Shown: positions 24,165 through 36,118, counted from the stretch's first letter. The stretch: DNA of 64,000 bases from Diplosphaera chodatii (GCA_032358165.1 JAALGY010000062.1:186001-250000); one strand, 5' to 3'. Notes: a model not told the origin generated them from the sequence alone. A program made the numbers and translations.

Positions 24165-24748
24165 GCTGCCCGCCCGCGCTGGCGTGGCCTGCTGTTGCCA
24201 CTGCGATGCCCCAAGCTCGCCTTTCTCGCGAGAAGCGGCCCAGGTGCAGGATTACTTCGCTGGTCAGCGGCAGGGGACCCAAAGCAGGCTGTTGTGCAGC
24301 TTTCGTAGGCAGCCGCGTCTGGAACAGTGGCGGAATGCTATGGAACCTCCTCCGAAGGACACTGTGTTGCCGCAACATCGTAGTGCCGATCACGCAATAC
24401 AAGATGCGCACGTGACATCAATGCGCGATCCAATCGGCCAGCGGTGCTGATCACAGCGATCGGTCAGAGCTGAGCACCTTGAGAGCTGATCGACTGTCCA
24501 CTCTGGCCAAGAGATTGCTCTGCACGCCAGAGCGCCGCACGTCATCGGTTTTTTACGCGCGCGTCTCCTGCAACCTCCGCAACAGCTGGTGCAGCTACTA
24601 GCCACTGCGCTAGGTGCCGCGTTGCAACCCGAGGCGCCTTCACGGCTGTTTGGCAGAGGTATTGCAGCAGTACACCTCCCCAGACCGGCCTGCCAGCGCG
24701 CACCACCGCGTCTGCGGCTGTAGGGCGGGGGGTTGCCGCCTGCGCAGC
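24165..24748. other. Divergent upstream region
   Basis: 584 bases between the kinase (minus) and the small secreted protein gene (plus). No coding exon recognised. Confidence 0.45.
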
Positions 24749-25435
24749 ATGTTTTGGCGGCGCGCAAAACTGCTCACACGTTTCGTGCTGCTCGTCGCGG
24801 TCGCCGGCGTAGCTGCTGCGCAGGTAAATGATTGGAGCCTGACCAGCAGCATGCCATGCGCTGGCGGCAGTCGGGCAGCCTGCAGCCATGCAGCTGATGC
24901 AGCACCGGCGGCCGTAGCGCAGTCACACAGCCGCAGGATGCACCGTTCGCAGCCGGGCCTGCAAGTGCAGTGGCGCTCACTAGTGCATCGCAGACCCGTC
25001 GGCAATCAGAAGGGCAGCCCGTCCAGCAGACCAGCAAAGCGCAGGCGCCAATCTGTCAAGAAGCGCCCCAGCAGAAAGCGGCCCACGCCCCGCAGCAGAG
25101 GCACCACACTGGCGGCAGCGGCGGCAGCTGCAGCCAAACGGCGGCTGCCGCCGCCGCCACCCAGAAGGCGGCCGCCACCGCCGCCGCCGGCACTTCAGGC
25201 ACGACGGCCTCCACCGACGCTGCACCCGCCACAGGCGCTGACAGGAGACTGGCTGAAGACCCACGCCGGCTTGCCGCAGCCGCCGTACGGCAATGTGCCG
25301 GCCACCGTGGATGAGCTGCCGATCGAGCTGGACGGGCTGCCGGTGCCGCCGCCCGCGGTGCCGCCCTATGGCGAGGTGCCGGTCACGGTCGACGAGCTGC
25401 CCATTGTGCTGGATGCACAAACTCCGCCGCTGTAG
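24749..25435 (+). CDS. Small basic Pro-rich secreted protein with a duplicated PYGxVPxTVDELPI module
   Basis: I do not recognise the family. A 228-codon frame opens with a signal-peptide-like stretch (MFWRRAKLLTRFVLLVAVAG then AAAQ). A very basic Arg/Lys/Ser region follows (KRRRQSVKKRPSRKRPTPRS), then poly-Ala and RRLPPPPPRR-type runs, then two copies of an acidic module: PYGNVPATVDELPIELDG and PYGEVPVTVDELPIVLD. The charge switch from basic to acidic suggests a matrix protein, but that is inference. A CAG|GTAAAT after the signal peptide could be a real donor, in which case part of the segment before residue 75 would be intronic; reading straight through also keeps the frame. The basic region resembles the N-terminal part of the 28834-35603 protein in composition. 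Confidence 0.62.
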   Translation: MFWRRAKLLTRFVLLVAVAGVAAAQVNDWSLTSSMPCAGGSRAACSHAADAAPAAVAQSHSRRMHRSQPGLQVQWRSLVHRRPVGNQKGSPSSRPAKRRRQSVKKRPSRKRPTPRSRGTTLAAAAAAAAKRRLPPPPPRRRPPPPPPALQARRPPPTLHPPQALTGDWLKTHAGLPQPPYGNVPATVDELPIELDGLPVPPPAVPPYGEVPVTVDELPIVLDAQTPPL

Positions 25436-25956
25436 TGTCTGCGGGACAGTGTTCACCGAGAGCTGGCGGACCCAGCACTCCTTTGTATAGTGTGTGCAAC
25501 AGCTGATGTCTGAGGTGCCGTCGTCAGTACTTGCGCTTCAGTGCAGCGCATGTGACGCGTGCAGATGCATACAAAGCGCGCAGGTTCAACATGAGGCGTA
25601 ACACTGCTGCTGCCGTGTATATACAATATAGTAATGAGCTCCGGTCAAGCAGCACAGCCACTCGCACCTAGCACATCCATACCCTTCGCATTCAAGGGGT
25701 TGATGCGATGTACACTGACCTTCATTCGCAGCATCCACCCCTTGATCATCAGCAGCGAGCTTCCAGATGCTCGATTGCCACTGCAGCGTGCCGTTTGCTG
25801 TTTGTGCATCCCTGCTCATCGTCAGCGTTACTACAAGGACACTGCGCAGAAGCGCCCTGAGCCACTTTTCATCGACCTCCTCGGCCCGCCACATCACACA
25901 GCAGGCGCTCACAGGACAGCCTGGCACCAGCGCGCAAAGCGGGGGACCTGGCAACC
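25436..25956. other. Intergenic region
   Basis: 521 bases between the small secreted protein gene and the MLF-family gene, both on the plus strand. No gene or clear signal seen. Confidence 0.4.
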
Positions 25957-27861
25957 ATGTTCGGCAGCGGCCGGCGGTACGGCGGGCAGCCGCAGGACCC
26001 GTTCGAGGACATGATGGACCAGGTGTTCGGCGGCGCCTTCTTCGGGCCGCCCTTCCAGTCGTTCAGCGGCGGGCGCGGCGGCGTCGGCGGCATCTTTGAC
26101 GACTTGAGCCGCAGCGGCCCCTCCTTCGGCGTCGACCCCTTCTTCGCGGACCCCTTCTTCCGGCAGCCCTTCCAGCCGCCGCCGCCGCGCGCCGCCACCC
26201 CGCAGGGCCGGCAGGGCGCGACGGTGGAGGAGGTGCCGCACGGGGAGGACGACTGGCCGGCTTCCAACCACCAGCCCCTGGTCGAGGAGCCCGACGACGC
26301 AGGTGCCTCGGGCGACATGATGCTGTCCACAGCCTTGTGTTGAGGGGTGGCAGCTGCAACAGCTGACAGACCACATGCGCGTGGAAGGCCTGTTGTCAGC
26401 AGCGGCGGCAGAACAGCACGTGCACCCGTAGCAGGGTCCCACATGCCACGCTCATCCGGCTGCAGGGGGCGACGGCAGGCCGCGCAGCCGGGGCCCTCGG
26501 CCGTCGGCCCGCGGCGACGAGCTGCTGGCCCGCAGCCGCAGCGACGCCCTCGCCGACAGCTGGCTGGGCGGAGGTGCGCCAGCAGAGCCTCCTGGATCGG
26601 GAGTGGCGCCTGCTGCCACAGTGCTCGGAGACGCTCTGGCCATCGCTGCACATGCTTGACAGCCGCTCTGCTGCGCTGCAACGTGCAGGGCTCACTCGCG
26701 AGACTCAAGTGTGGCCAAGGGGTTTGCATATAGCTCCTGCTCTCGTGCAGGGCCCGGGGGCTCATTCAGCAGCATGCAGCAGAGCAGCTTTGGCCCCGGC
26801 GGCAGCTACAGCAAGAGCACCACCACACGCCGGGGCCCCGGCGGGGTGAGTTGTCCTCCCAGCACCTCAGGCACATAAGATCAGGCACATCGAGCATGAG
26901 TAGTGTAGGTAACAATCCACCCAGGCAGTGCACAAGGGTTAAAGTGATGTCATGGGCAGCGTGCCTGTGCAGCGCTGCTTGCAGACGAGCTCGAACGCAC
27001 GTGTGTGCGAGCTCGGCATGCCAGCTTAGTAGCTGAGGGCATGTCATAACCCACGATGCAGACGGTGGAGATTGAGGAGGTGACACAGGATGGCGATGTG
27101 CACTCCGTCAAGACCACCCGCCGCATCGGCGACAAGGTATGTCTGCTACCCACAAAGGAGTACAGCGGGTCAGTCCGCAATCATACAAGCTATGCACGGC
27201 TGTCGATGCTCTGAGCGGTCTGCTCTGCCGGAGGCAGTCACATCAGCTGTGTTTGCGCCCCCTGATCAAGGCAATTCAGCTGACACAGCAGGACCTCCGC
27301 ACCTACACATCGCAGGGACGCACCACGGTGCGCACCACGGACGCTACAGGGGCAGAGGAGACGCGCGAGACGCTGCACGGCCTTTCCAAGTCCGAGGCGC
27401 AGGGCTTTGACGCCGAGTGGGCGGCGCGCGGCGGCCCCTCAACTGCAGGTGTCTGACGCTTTGTCTGACAGGCACCTGACAACACCTAATAGCCTGGTCA
27501 CCACCATTGCTGACTACGCTGCCACGTATGGTGTGACACTGGTTGTGGTAGCCTTTGGGGTGACGTGTGCAAACAGCTGGCAGTGGTCAGCTGCCAGCGG
27601 GCGCCATGATGTTCGTTTGGCAGTATCTGCAGAGCGGTGAGACATGTTCTTAGAAATGAGGCTGGGGAAGTCCCAGCAGTGCGGCCACATCAGCACACTG
27701 CGCTGTCTGCTGCAGGGTCGCCACAGCAGCAGCAGCAGCAGCGGCGCCCTGGCTGGCTGCGTCTCCCGGGGTTTGGCGGCGGCGAGGGTGATTCCGACCG
27801 GGGCGGCGGCGACGGCGGCGGCTCGGCAGGCGGCGGGCCCCGCAACATCACGATCGCCTGA
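25957..27861 (+). CDS. Myeloid leukemia factor (MLF) family protein
   Basis: Exons: 25957-26302, 26466-26573, 26751-26845, 27062-27136, 27280-27448 and 27716-27861, 312 residues with all phases closed. MLF-family proteins occur in animals, plants and algae and shuttle between nucleus and cytoplasm; the molecular role is not settled. Visible landmarks: N-terminal DPFEDMMDQVFGGAFFGPPF and FADPFF, GPGGSYSKSTTTRRGPGG (the STxTRxxPGG core), VEIEEVTQDGDVHSVKTTRR, then ETRETLHGLSKSEAQGFDAE, which matches the TLHNL-x-E-x-GFE-x-W block of plant homologues. The C-terminus is Gln- then Gly-rich. The second exon (RPRSRGPRPSARGDELL) is in a frame that gives no long open stretch by itself but is required by phase. 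Assignment rests on remembered family motifs. Confidence 0.85.
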
Positions 27862-28833
27862 GCGGGCGGTCTATAGCGCCCTGGGTGTACATCAAGGGAT
27901 CTGGCAGCTGTCCTGCAGGAAGCAAGCAAGCAAGGAGAAAGGCAGGCAGAGACTGGGTTTCAGGAAGGCCGTCAGCGGAAGTGTATTAGCAAGACCAGAG
28001 CGCTGGCCGGCAGAGCTCCTCCGAGCGGCGATTGTGTGAAGGCTCACCGATGGCTCGGGCCTCGCACGGGACACGCGCATGTCTGTGCAGTCAGCAAGTT
28101 TCTGTAGCAGTTCCTGACATTGTCACATGCAGTGGTCTCATGCAACACCTGGATGCTAAGCAGGCACACATTTTATACACGTACGTGAAACAGGCGGTTT
28201 GCACGGAGCGCAGGTCCTGTTACTTGGCAATGCAACATGTTCTGTGGCTGGTTGCAAGCCACGCACCCATTCCTCACTCCTCCAGTGCCCACGGCCCGTA
28301 CCGAGGCAGGTACATGTGCAGTGGTGTTATTGACGTTGGGGCCCGCCGGTCATGGTGCTTTGTTTTGCGCCCAGCTGTACCGCCGACTGTACCGCCGAAA
28401 CACACGCCAGACAAGACCGTATGATGGTACATGTACCTGGCCAGGGCAGACGTCCAGATATTGCGGTCCTGCTGACTGATTGCGACCTAGGCTCAGCTGG
28501 CAGAACTTGGCTCCTGCGCGGCCACAACTCGACCAACCAATGCACAGTGCTATGAAGCTCGTTCTGTAGGAAGACCGTCGCTTTCATTGACCAGTCGGTT
28601 CAACCTTGTGGTCGCGCGTCCGTCTGCAGGTCGCATCGCCACGCTGCCAGCTTCAAAACAGCACCACTAACCACATGTGAGGCATTTTTCGTGCTGTATG
28701 ACATGTCCACTCTTATCTGACGTGAGTGCAGCCAGCATGCCCCGCAGAATGCCGCTCGGACTGCTGTGATTGGCGTTGTCTCTGGTCGCCCTAACAGTCC
28801 ATTTCTGGTGGGCTAGACCGTGCTTAGGCATTG
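27862..28833. other. Intergenic region
   Basis: 972 bases between two plus-strand genes, expected to hold the MLF-gene 3' UTR and the promoter of the large matrix gene. No coding exon recognised. Confidence 0.4.
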
Positions 28834-31800
28834 ATGACTTCTGCAGATGCCTCGGAGGCCCAGCCCCGGCGGTCAACCCAGCAGCGGCGCCAGCCGCTCA
28901 TGACTTTCAGATCGTATGGTTCATCACGTGGCGGCCCAGATAGCACAGCTGGCCGGCGACGGGCGCAGAAGTGGGCGGCGCTGCTTCCGATCGTGCTTGC
29001 AGCGTTGCTGCAGCTTGTGGTGAGTGGGCTGCCCAGAACTCGTGGCTCTATTCGTGCAGAAGTGTGCCGTTGTGCCAAAAGCTGGCGTCAGCAATGTCGT
29101 GCAACGATGGCCTGGTGCAGCTTATCAAACTTCTCTCCCGAAGGACCACAGCGTAGTGCGTCCAGCCACATTGAAGCGTCTGACAGCCTGAACATAAAAA
29201 GACGTTGCCTAGTTGCGGACGCGCAGGCAGCAGATGGCTCTGCAGCGGTGCTCAGCCCCGGGGGTGGCCAGCAGTACAGGGGAGCGTTGTCGCCGGTGGT
29301 TTCAGTACGGCGTCCTGCAGGCCCCGCAGTGCACCAAGCACAGCAGCGGGCTGCGGTGGCCACGCCGCCTGCAGGCACGGCTGCTCAGGCGCCAGCGGCG
29401 CGGTGGCCACATGTCGGCGGTGATGACCTGGAAATCGCAGACACCTTCAGCTGGTTTCCCCACAGCACCAGCAGTGCTGGCAGCGGCGTTGACAGCGACG
29501 GCGGTTACAGCGGCGCTGGGCGCGGCCGCGGCGATCGATACACAGCCGTTCGGCTGCCGCCGGTGGCGGCGCCGCATGGCAATCTCATTGAGGTACATAC
29601 GGAGTCGGACCTGCCCGCAGAAGGTGCAGCAGAGCAAAGGCAGGGCGTCTTCCGGGCCGGGGCAGCTCGACAGCTGACAGCAGCACTGGCTGACGCCGCA
29701 AACCAGAAGCGGCCGACGCCTCGTGCAAAGACTCCAAGCAAGCCGACGCAGCAGCAGCGGGCGGTAATACAGCCGGCAAAGCGGCCCAGCAGACGGCCCA
29801 GCCGCCGCCCCACAGCCCGACGGCAATTGCCAGCGGCCAAACGGCCGTCCAGACAGCCTCGGGCGCCGACCCACAAGGCGCGCACTCGCACAAAGGCGGC
29901 GACCAAAGCAGCTCCCAGGCAGCCGGCGCACAAGCCGACCCAGCACAGGCGGCCGACGCACAAGCGGCCCACGACCAAGCCGCGGCCTGTGGCGGCCACG
30001 CAGAAGCAGGTCACTGCCACGCGGCCAACCGCCAGACCAACCCGCAGACCAACACTGCGTCCAGTCCTGAAGCAGCCCACCAGGCAACCGACCAGGGCGC
30101 CAGCAAAGGCACCGACGAAAGCAGCGGCGGCAGCCAAGCACACCGCCGTCGTGACAGTGCTGCCTGCGCGGACTTCAGGGGCGGCCAGCAGCAGCGCAGC
30201 GGCGCCGCCGCCGCCGCCGACAGCCGCAGCGCCTGCGGTGCAGCAGGTGGGCTCCTGCTGCCGGCAGGCGCGGTGCTGATGCCTAACTCCCAGCATGTGC
30301 AAACCCTGCCAAACCCTGTGTCATCCACGGCACAATGTCCGATGCTTCAGCCATGTCTGGGCCTGGCCGAAAGCTCGCCTCAGTTGAGCCGCTCCCTTGG
30401 CCGGACCTGACGTACTGTACTGAACCCGGCCGCAGGTGGCAATAGAGGGTGTGGCGGTGGGCGGCGCCCCCAATGCCACAGCCCCGGCGGTGCAGCTCAC
30501 GGTCGGCTCGGGTCTGGCGGCGGGGACCATAGTCACCGCGGTCGGCACCATGCTGAACGCAACGACGGGCGCCTTGGTGGTGAGCAAACCCCTCGAATTT
30601 TTAATTGGGACGCAGTCCCAGGCGCATGATATCCATCCTGTCAAGAGAGACACAGGCGGCAGCGCGTGTAAGGGTGGATGGATGGCAGCCGCCGCGACGG
30701 CATGACTGGCGCACGCCCGCGAAGTGGGGCACTTGCTGAGCATGAACACCATCAAGCCAATGTCAGCCACATTGTCCACGGGTGGTGCAGGTGACACCAG
30801 AGGCGATCGACACCAGCTCAGCAGCGGCGCCACCGGCAGCCGCCGGCGCATCGCGGCCGCCGCCGCCGGCAGCAGCCGATGCCCCGGCCGTCATGGCGCA
30901 GCTGCAGGTGTCGCCGGTGCTCCAGGACTCGCCCTTTGACAGCCAGGTGGCAGGTGAGGGCGCATCAGCTGAGCTTTCGCTTGCGCCTTGCACTCTTTGC
31001 TGACAGTGTCGGCGCCAGTGTTGGACCTGCACCTTGCGGTGCATCCTGCTTTGTGGTCACTGTGGTACAACAGGAAGCTAGGATGCTTTGTCAATGCCGT
31101 ACACATTCAAGCTCAGCACATGCCGAGCACATGCCGCTCTACTTGCAGGCGTAGGCATGATGCTGATGAGCGCCCCAGAGAACTTCAAGATTGCGGGCAT
31201 TTTGGACCCGCTTTTTGACCCGCTGGCGTGCGTGAACGTGCTCGGCATCACCGTCACCCTGACAGGTAAGCACGAACGGACACTGGCTTGCGGCTGCGAC
31301 GCTCAAGGCACACATCTTTGCGTGTCTTTGCCGTTGTGTGTGCCCGGGCCTGACCTGCACGGGTGTGGCAGCAAGCCTGGAGACATCTCTCCTGCATCGC
31401 AGGGTACCGCGACTGCAAGTGCATCATGACCATCGACTACCACAGCAAGCGGTGCAACACCTGGACCTACTTCGACTACGTCACCGCCCACCCGGAGGTG
31501 GGAGCCCGCCGCGGGCGGGCCAGCACACCCCTGCGCCCTCCCCTGCAAGCTGCCATACTGGCATGTGTTGCGCTGCACCAGCCGCCTTCATCACCGCCTC
31601 CACGACTCGACGATTTCTCATGGCTGCTCCAGTTGCTGGCAAACGGCTGCGACAACACCCTGACGCGCATCAAGGTGGTGCAGCGGACGTACGTGCTGCT
31701 CTGGGGGCAGCCCATAGCCGTGAACCCCGACGACTTTGCCGGCGTCACCACCATCGACATGTCCTTCCCCTCGACCGGCTGCGGTGCGTGCTCACCAACC

Positions 31801-34800
31801 TATCAACATGGCACCTCCAGGTCGAGCATCCACGCCACTTCTCCCTCGAACCTGGCGGCCCTCGCGTGGCGGAAAACGGCCTTGCCCTGCAGCACGCGCA
31901 TCAGGGGCACTGAAGGCACTGGGACATGTGCAGGCAAGCTGCAGCTGAATGGCCTCACCTACATTATCGCGAGCGGCAAGGGCAGCTTCCCCGCGGGGCT
32001 GGTCAGCAGCCTGGTCTCCGGCGCGGATGTGGGCGCGGCGCAGCCGCAGCCGCCGTCCCCGCCGCCGTCGCCGCCGTCGCCGCCGGCTCCGCCGCCGCCG
32101 CCGCTGCCGCCCAGCCCCCCGCCCGGGCCGCCGTCGCCGCCGCCGGCCCCGCCGCCGCCGCCGCTCTCGCCCGGCGTGTGCGCGACCGGCTCCGGCGGGA
32201 CGCTGCTGACGTTCGACGACGTCGCCCCGCTGCTGGGCGCGTCCCTGGCGGTGCCCGGCTACCTGGGCCTGTCCTTCAACAACTTCGTGCTGCAGAGGGC
32301 CGCCGGGTCGCTGGACGGCGGCCTCGCTGCGGCTGCGGTCTCGGCGCCCAACGTCATCGTCAACACCTTAGGTGTGCTGCTCAGTAAAATGAATCAGCAA
32401 CAACGCGCGCCTGTGCACCTTGTTGATGCTTGGGTATCACACTGCCATCATGCAAGGCTCCTGCAGTGAAACCAGCTGCGCAAGGTCCGCGACTGCATGG
32501 CCCCTTGGCTGCAGGCTTGCCAGCGTCCATCACCATGGCAGACCTGTACTCCTTCGACCTGAACTCCATGTTCATCACTGCGCTGTACGCGTCCAGGTAT
32601 GACACCACGGATGCATGTGTTTGATGTGTGCTCAAAGCGTCACTGAGGATGTCCGAGATGCGCTCCGCAGCCACTGCCGACCTGATGTGCATGTAATGGA
32701 GGCTGATATGCTGGTATGTACCCCTGCAGCCTGACGGTGACTGTGACGGCGACCTATGCCGGGACGCCGTTTTACTCGCAGGACATCCAGCTGTCGGCGG
32801 CAGCACCGCGGCAGCCCATCACCTTCCCAGCCGACATGCAGGGCCCGGTGCGTGGCGGCAACCTGCCTGGCACTCTGTCAGTTGCATACTACTTATCCAC
32901 ACAAGCTGCTGCGCCCGTGGCTCCGTCACCCAGGCAGTTCATGCGTACAGGACGAGGTGACGTTCACGCCGTCCAGCCTCACCCAGTTCGCGCTGGACAA
33001 CCTGTGCATCAACGGCGCGCCGGGCGACGTGAGCCCGCCGCCGCCCTCCCCCCCGCCGCTGCCCCCCTCGCCGCCGCCGCCACGGCCCCCGCCAGGCCCG
33101 CCGAGCCCACCGCCACCCAGCCCGCTCTCGCTGCCGCCTCCCCCGTCCCCGCCGCCAAGGCCCCCGCCACCGCAGCCGCCGTCCCCCAACCCGCCGCCCA
33201 GCCCGCCACCCCCGCCCCGCCCGCCGCCCAGCCCGCCGCCCAGCCCGCCGCCCCCGCCGCTGCCGCCGCTGTTGCCCAGCGTGTGCACCACAGGCTCCGG
33301 CGGCACGCTGCTGACGTTCGACGAGGTCAGCCCGGCGCTGGGCGTGTCCCTGGCGGTGCCCAGCTACTTCACGCTGCAGTTCCAGAACTTCGTGCTGCAG
33401 AGGGCCGCCGGGTCGCTGGACGGCGACCTCGCTGCTTCCGTGGTGTCGGCGCCCAATGTCATCGTCAACAACCTGGGTGTGAATATTTTCTTCCTGAATG
33501 CAGTCACGCGCGCTGTCTGTACGGTGTGGTCAGTAATAGGCAGGCCGACCCAACCCTCCTCCTGCATCCAACCCGACGCAATGGGTTGAAGTCGATGCTG
33601 AACACGGGTGGGATGCCTGCAGGCCTGCCGGCCACCATCTTCATGCCGGACCTGTACTCGTTCGACCTCAACTCGCTGTTCATCACCGCGCTGCACGCCT
33701 CCAGGTGGGCATTGCTGCTAAAAGGGCTCGCTGAGGGCGGGGGTAGCGCAGGTTTTGTGGCAGACCAACCGGCAAAGTTGCAGTGGCTGCAGTGCAGCAC
33801 ACAACACACAACTTGGTGTCCTGCCGACCTACGCGCATGTCCTCGTCAGGGCTGACACCAGCCACGCTGCTTCTGACTTGCAGCGTGACGGTCACGGTCA
33901 CAGCCAGCTATGCCGGGACGCCGTTCTACTCGCAGGACATCCAGGTGTCTGCGGCAGCGCCGCGGCAGCCCATCACCTTCCCAGCCGACATGCAGGGCCC
34001 AGTGAGTGGCAGCATCCATGTCCGAGTGCAGGATGCTGATAATTTGCGTCGAGTGCGACTCTTGCTGCGCGCGGCTTCACGGTTCACGCCCACATGATCG
34101 ACAAGGCCATCTGTTGCGACTCACAGGACCAGGTGACCTTCACACCCTCCAGCGTCACGCAGTTTGCGCTGGACAACCTGTGCATCAACGGTGCCCCTGG
34201 CGATGTGAGCCCGCCGCCGCCGCCACCGTCGCCGCCGCCCAGCCCGCCGCCGCTTCCTCCGCCTAGCCCCCCTCCGACCTCGAGTCCCCCGCCGCCCAGC
34301 CCACCGCCAAGCCCGCCCCCGCCGCTGTCTCCACCGCCGCCCAGCTCTCCACCACTGCTGTTGCCACCACCGCCCAGCCCGCCGCCGCTGCCACCACCAA
34401 GTGAGCACCTCCTGGCACTGGCTGTGAGGCTGTGAGGCTGAAAGACAAGAAGATCGCATGTTAAGTTCCTCACTGGTCTGTGGCAGCAGTGCAAGGTGTC
34501 GGCTGATGATATGACCCTTCCCACGCAGGTCCGCCGCCTCTTCCAAATCCGCCCCCAAGCCCCCCGCCGCCGCCCAACCCGCCGCCGCCACCGCCGGCTA
34601 CGCTGTGCACCGTTGGCAGCCTGGTCACTTTTGACGGCTCGGTGCGCCATGGCAGAGGATCTGTTGCATTGCGAATCAAAGTGCAGCTGCTGGTTGGTAA
34701 GACATGCAGATATTGCCTCACCATCGAGTCCCAGCTGGTGGGGACCAGTAATCACAAAGCAGTGATGTTCAAGCCTTCCGAACATGCCTGCCCGGCGATC

Positions 34801-35603
34801 CTGTTCCGACCGGACGCTGCTCCCCTGCAGGCCAATAACACTGCAGCCCCTGCAACGCTCTCCCTGGCGTTCAACGGCCTGACCGTCATCAATGGCGCTG
34901 CATCTGGCAACATCAACCTGCAGCGCGCGGTGGTGTCAACCAACAATGTGGCCGTTAATGTTGGTGGCGGCGTGCCTACGATCGCTCCTAGCCTCACCGG
35001 CCTGCTGCAGGTTCGCAAACTGTGTTGCTGGTGCAACAAGGCAAACAGCACTGGCAGATCACCTGATGCCAGCATAGATACCTGTAAAGCATCTGGAGAA
35101 GCTCAGCTGGATCAAGTCAGGGTTGGTCTGGCTTCAGCACCTCAGCATGTGCGCCACTCTTAGGATGACCATATCCCAAAATGTCCAACTAACACACACG
35201 ATGCTGTTGCAGGTGCTGGACATCGGCTCATTCTTCATCACGCCGGTGAACTCGGGCAGCCTGACGGTCCGGGTCACCGGCTACCGCAGCGGGGCCCTCA
35301 AGTCGGGGGCCAACGTGACTCTGTCGCTCAGCACGGCGACGCCACACCAGCAGGTCTTCCTGCCGCAGCCATCATTCACCTCAGTGGACACGGTAAGTGT
35401 GTAGTTGGGCTCGAATGCAGAGCGGATGCCCGGACGGTAATCAGTGGATGGCGGTGCATCCGATCCCAGAGTCGGTGGCGTGGTTGACCGGCTGCGTGTC
35501 CGGTGTGCAGGTCTATTTCACGCCAGTGGGGAGCAGCGGGGCAGCCGCAGAGTTCGCTTTGGACAACCTGTGTGTCCAGCAGTACCTCCTCAACCTTGGC
35601 TAG
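28834..35603 (+). CDS. Large extracellular matrix-type protein: signal anchor, basic Pro-rich region, Cys region, three beta-type domains with SPPP linkers
   Basis: Eighteen exons: 28834-29019, 29227-30246, 30436-30579, 30791-30953, 31149-31265, 31403-31497, 31633-31783, 31934-32371, 32515-32596, 32730-32847, 32951-33476, 33623-33704, 33884-34001, 34127-34400, 34529-34641, 34831-35010, 35213-35392 and 35511-35603, 1,359 residues with all phases closed. A hydrophobic segment (WAALLPIVLAALLQLV) near residue 50 is a likely signal anchor. Residues 63-402 are rich in KRPSRRP/KPT repeats; 450-660 contain Cys pairs (CKCIMTIDYHSKRC). Three related domains follow at about 708-862, 943-1104 and 1198-1359. 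Each has LLTFDxV, LQRAAGS or NLQRA, FDLNSxFITAL or IGSFFIT, and FALDNLC. This motif order resembles a beta domain seen in bacterial PEP-CTERM proteins. Linkers are SPPP-type, as in hydroxyproline-rich wall glycoproteins. Whether the N-terminal and domain parts are one gene needs transcripts. Confidence 0.82.
32043..32173 (+). repeat. First SPPP linker
   Basis: Within the 31934-32371 exon: [16 protein letters not shown] coding for about 43 residues, likely extended and O-glycosylated after proline hydroxylation. Confidence 0.8.
33033..33278 (+). repeat. Second SPPP linker
   Basis: About 80 residues of SPPPP/PPSPPP between the first and second beta-type domains. The antisense strand is an open Gly-rich frame for this reason only. 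Confidence 0.8.
34209..34605 (+). repeat. Third SPPP linker, split by an intron
   Basis: Pro/Ser coding continues across the 34401-34528 intron (PPPLPPP, then SPPPLPNPPPSPPPPP). The intron sits inside the repeat. Confidence 0.75.
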
Positions 35604-35855
35604 CAAGCATCGGGAGCAGCAGAGGGGACCGCCTTAATTACCGCACGACACGGCAACAGTATATGTGACCGAGCATGCCTCCAGCAGGGTATCCTGCTCA
35701 GATATTGCAAGCTCGCTCATGCCGATGCGCCACCGGCATGCTTTCGCTATGCCAGAAACGGGCACTAATTTATGTTGGTCAGGATTAACGTTGATCCACT
35801 TGATCCTGAGTGAACAACCTTGTGAAGTGTAGTGATGATGTGATGCATTTGTCAA

Positions 35856-36020
35856 TGGTGTGCACCCAGCACTCGGTTTCGTTCTGCTCTGATTGCTTGC
35901 TTGTTTGGCGATGTCCGACCAGCATTTGGGTATGGTGATGGTACGCACCCAGCATTGTGGTTTGTGCACTCTGATCGCTTGTTTGATGATGTCCGACCAG
36001 CTTTGGGGATTTGCTGATGA
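35856..36020. repeat. Two imperfect tandem copies of an ~83-bp unit
   Basis: Both copies contain GCACCCAGCA near the start and GATGTCCGACCAGC near the end, about 83 bases apart. The unit is noncoding and not recognised as a mobile element. Confidence 0.75.
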
Positions 36021-36113
36021 TAGTTGTGACGTGTGTCTGAGGCTGTGCAGTGTTTGGTGCTGCAGCTGAGGTAATTGGCAAGTGCGGCATGGCCAATTGA
36101 TGAGTCCTAGGAC

Positions 36114-36118
36114 TGTAA
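36114..36118 (+). terminator. TGTAA poly(A)-signal candidate, large matrix gene
   Basis: TGTAA about 510 bases past the stop at 35603. Confidence 0.3.

Noticed and set aside
34084..34785. Minus-strand Gly-rich frame
   Set aside because: Antisense of the third SPPP linker in the large matrix gene; no splice signals or family motifs of its own.
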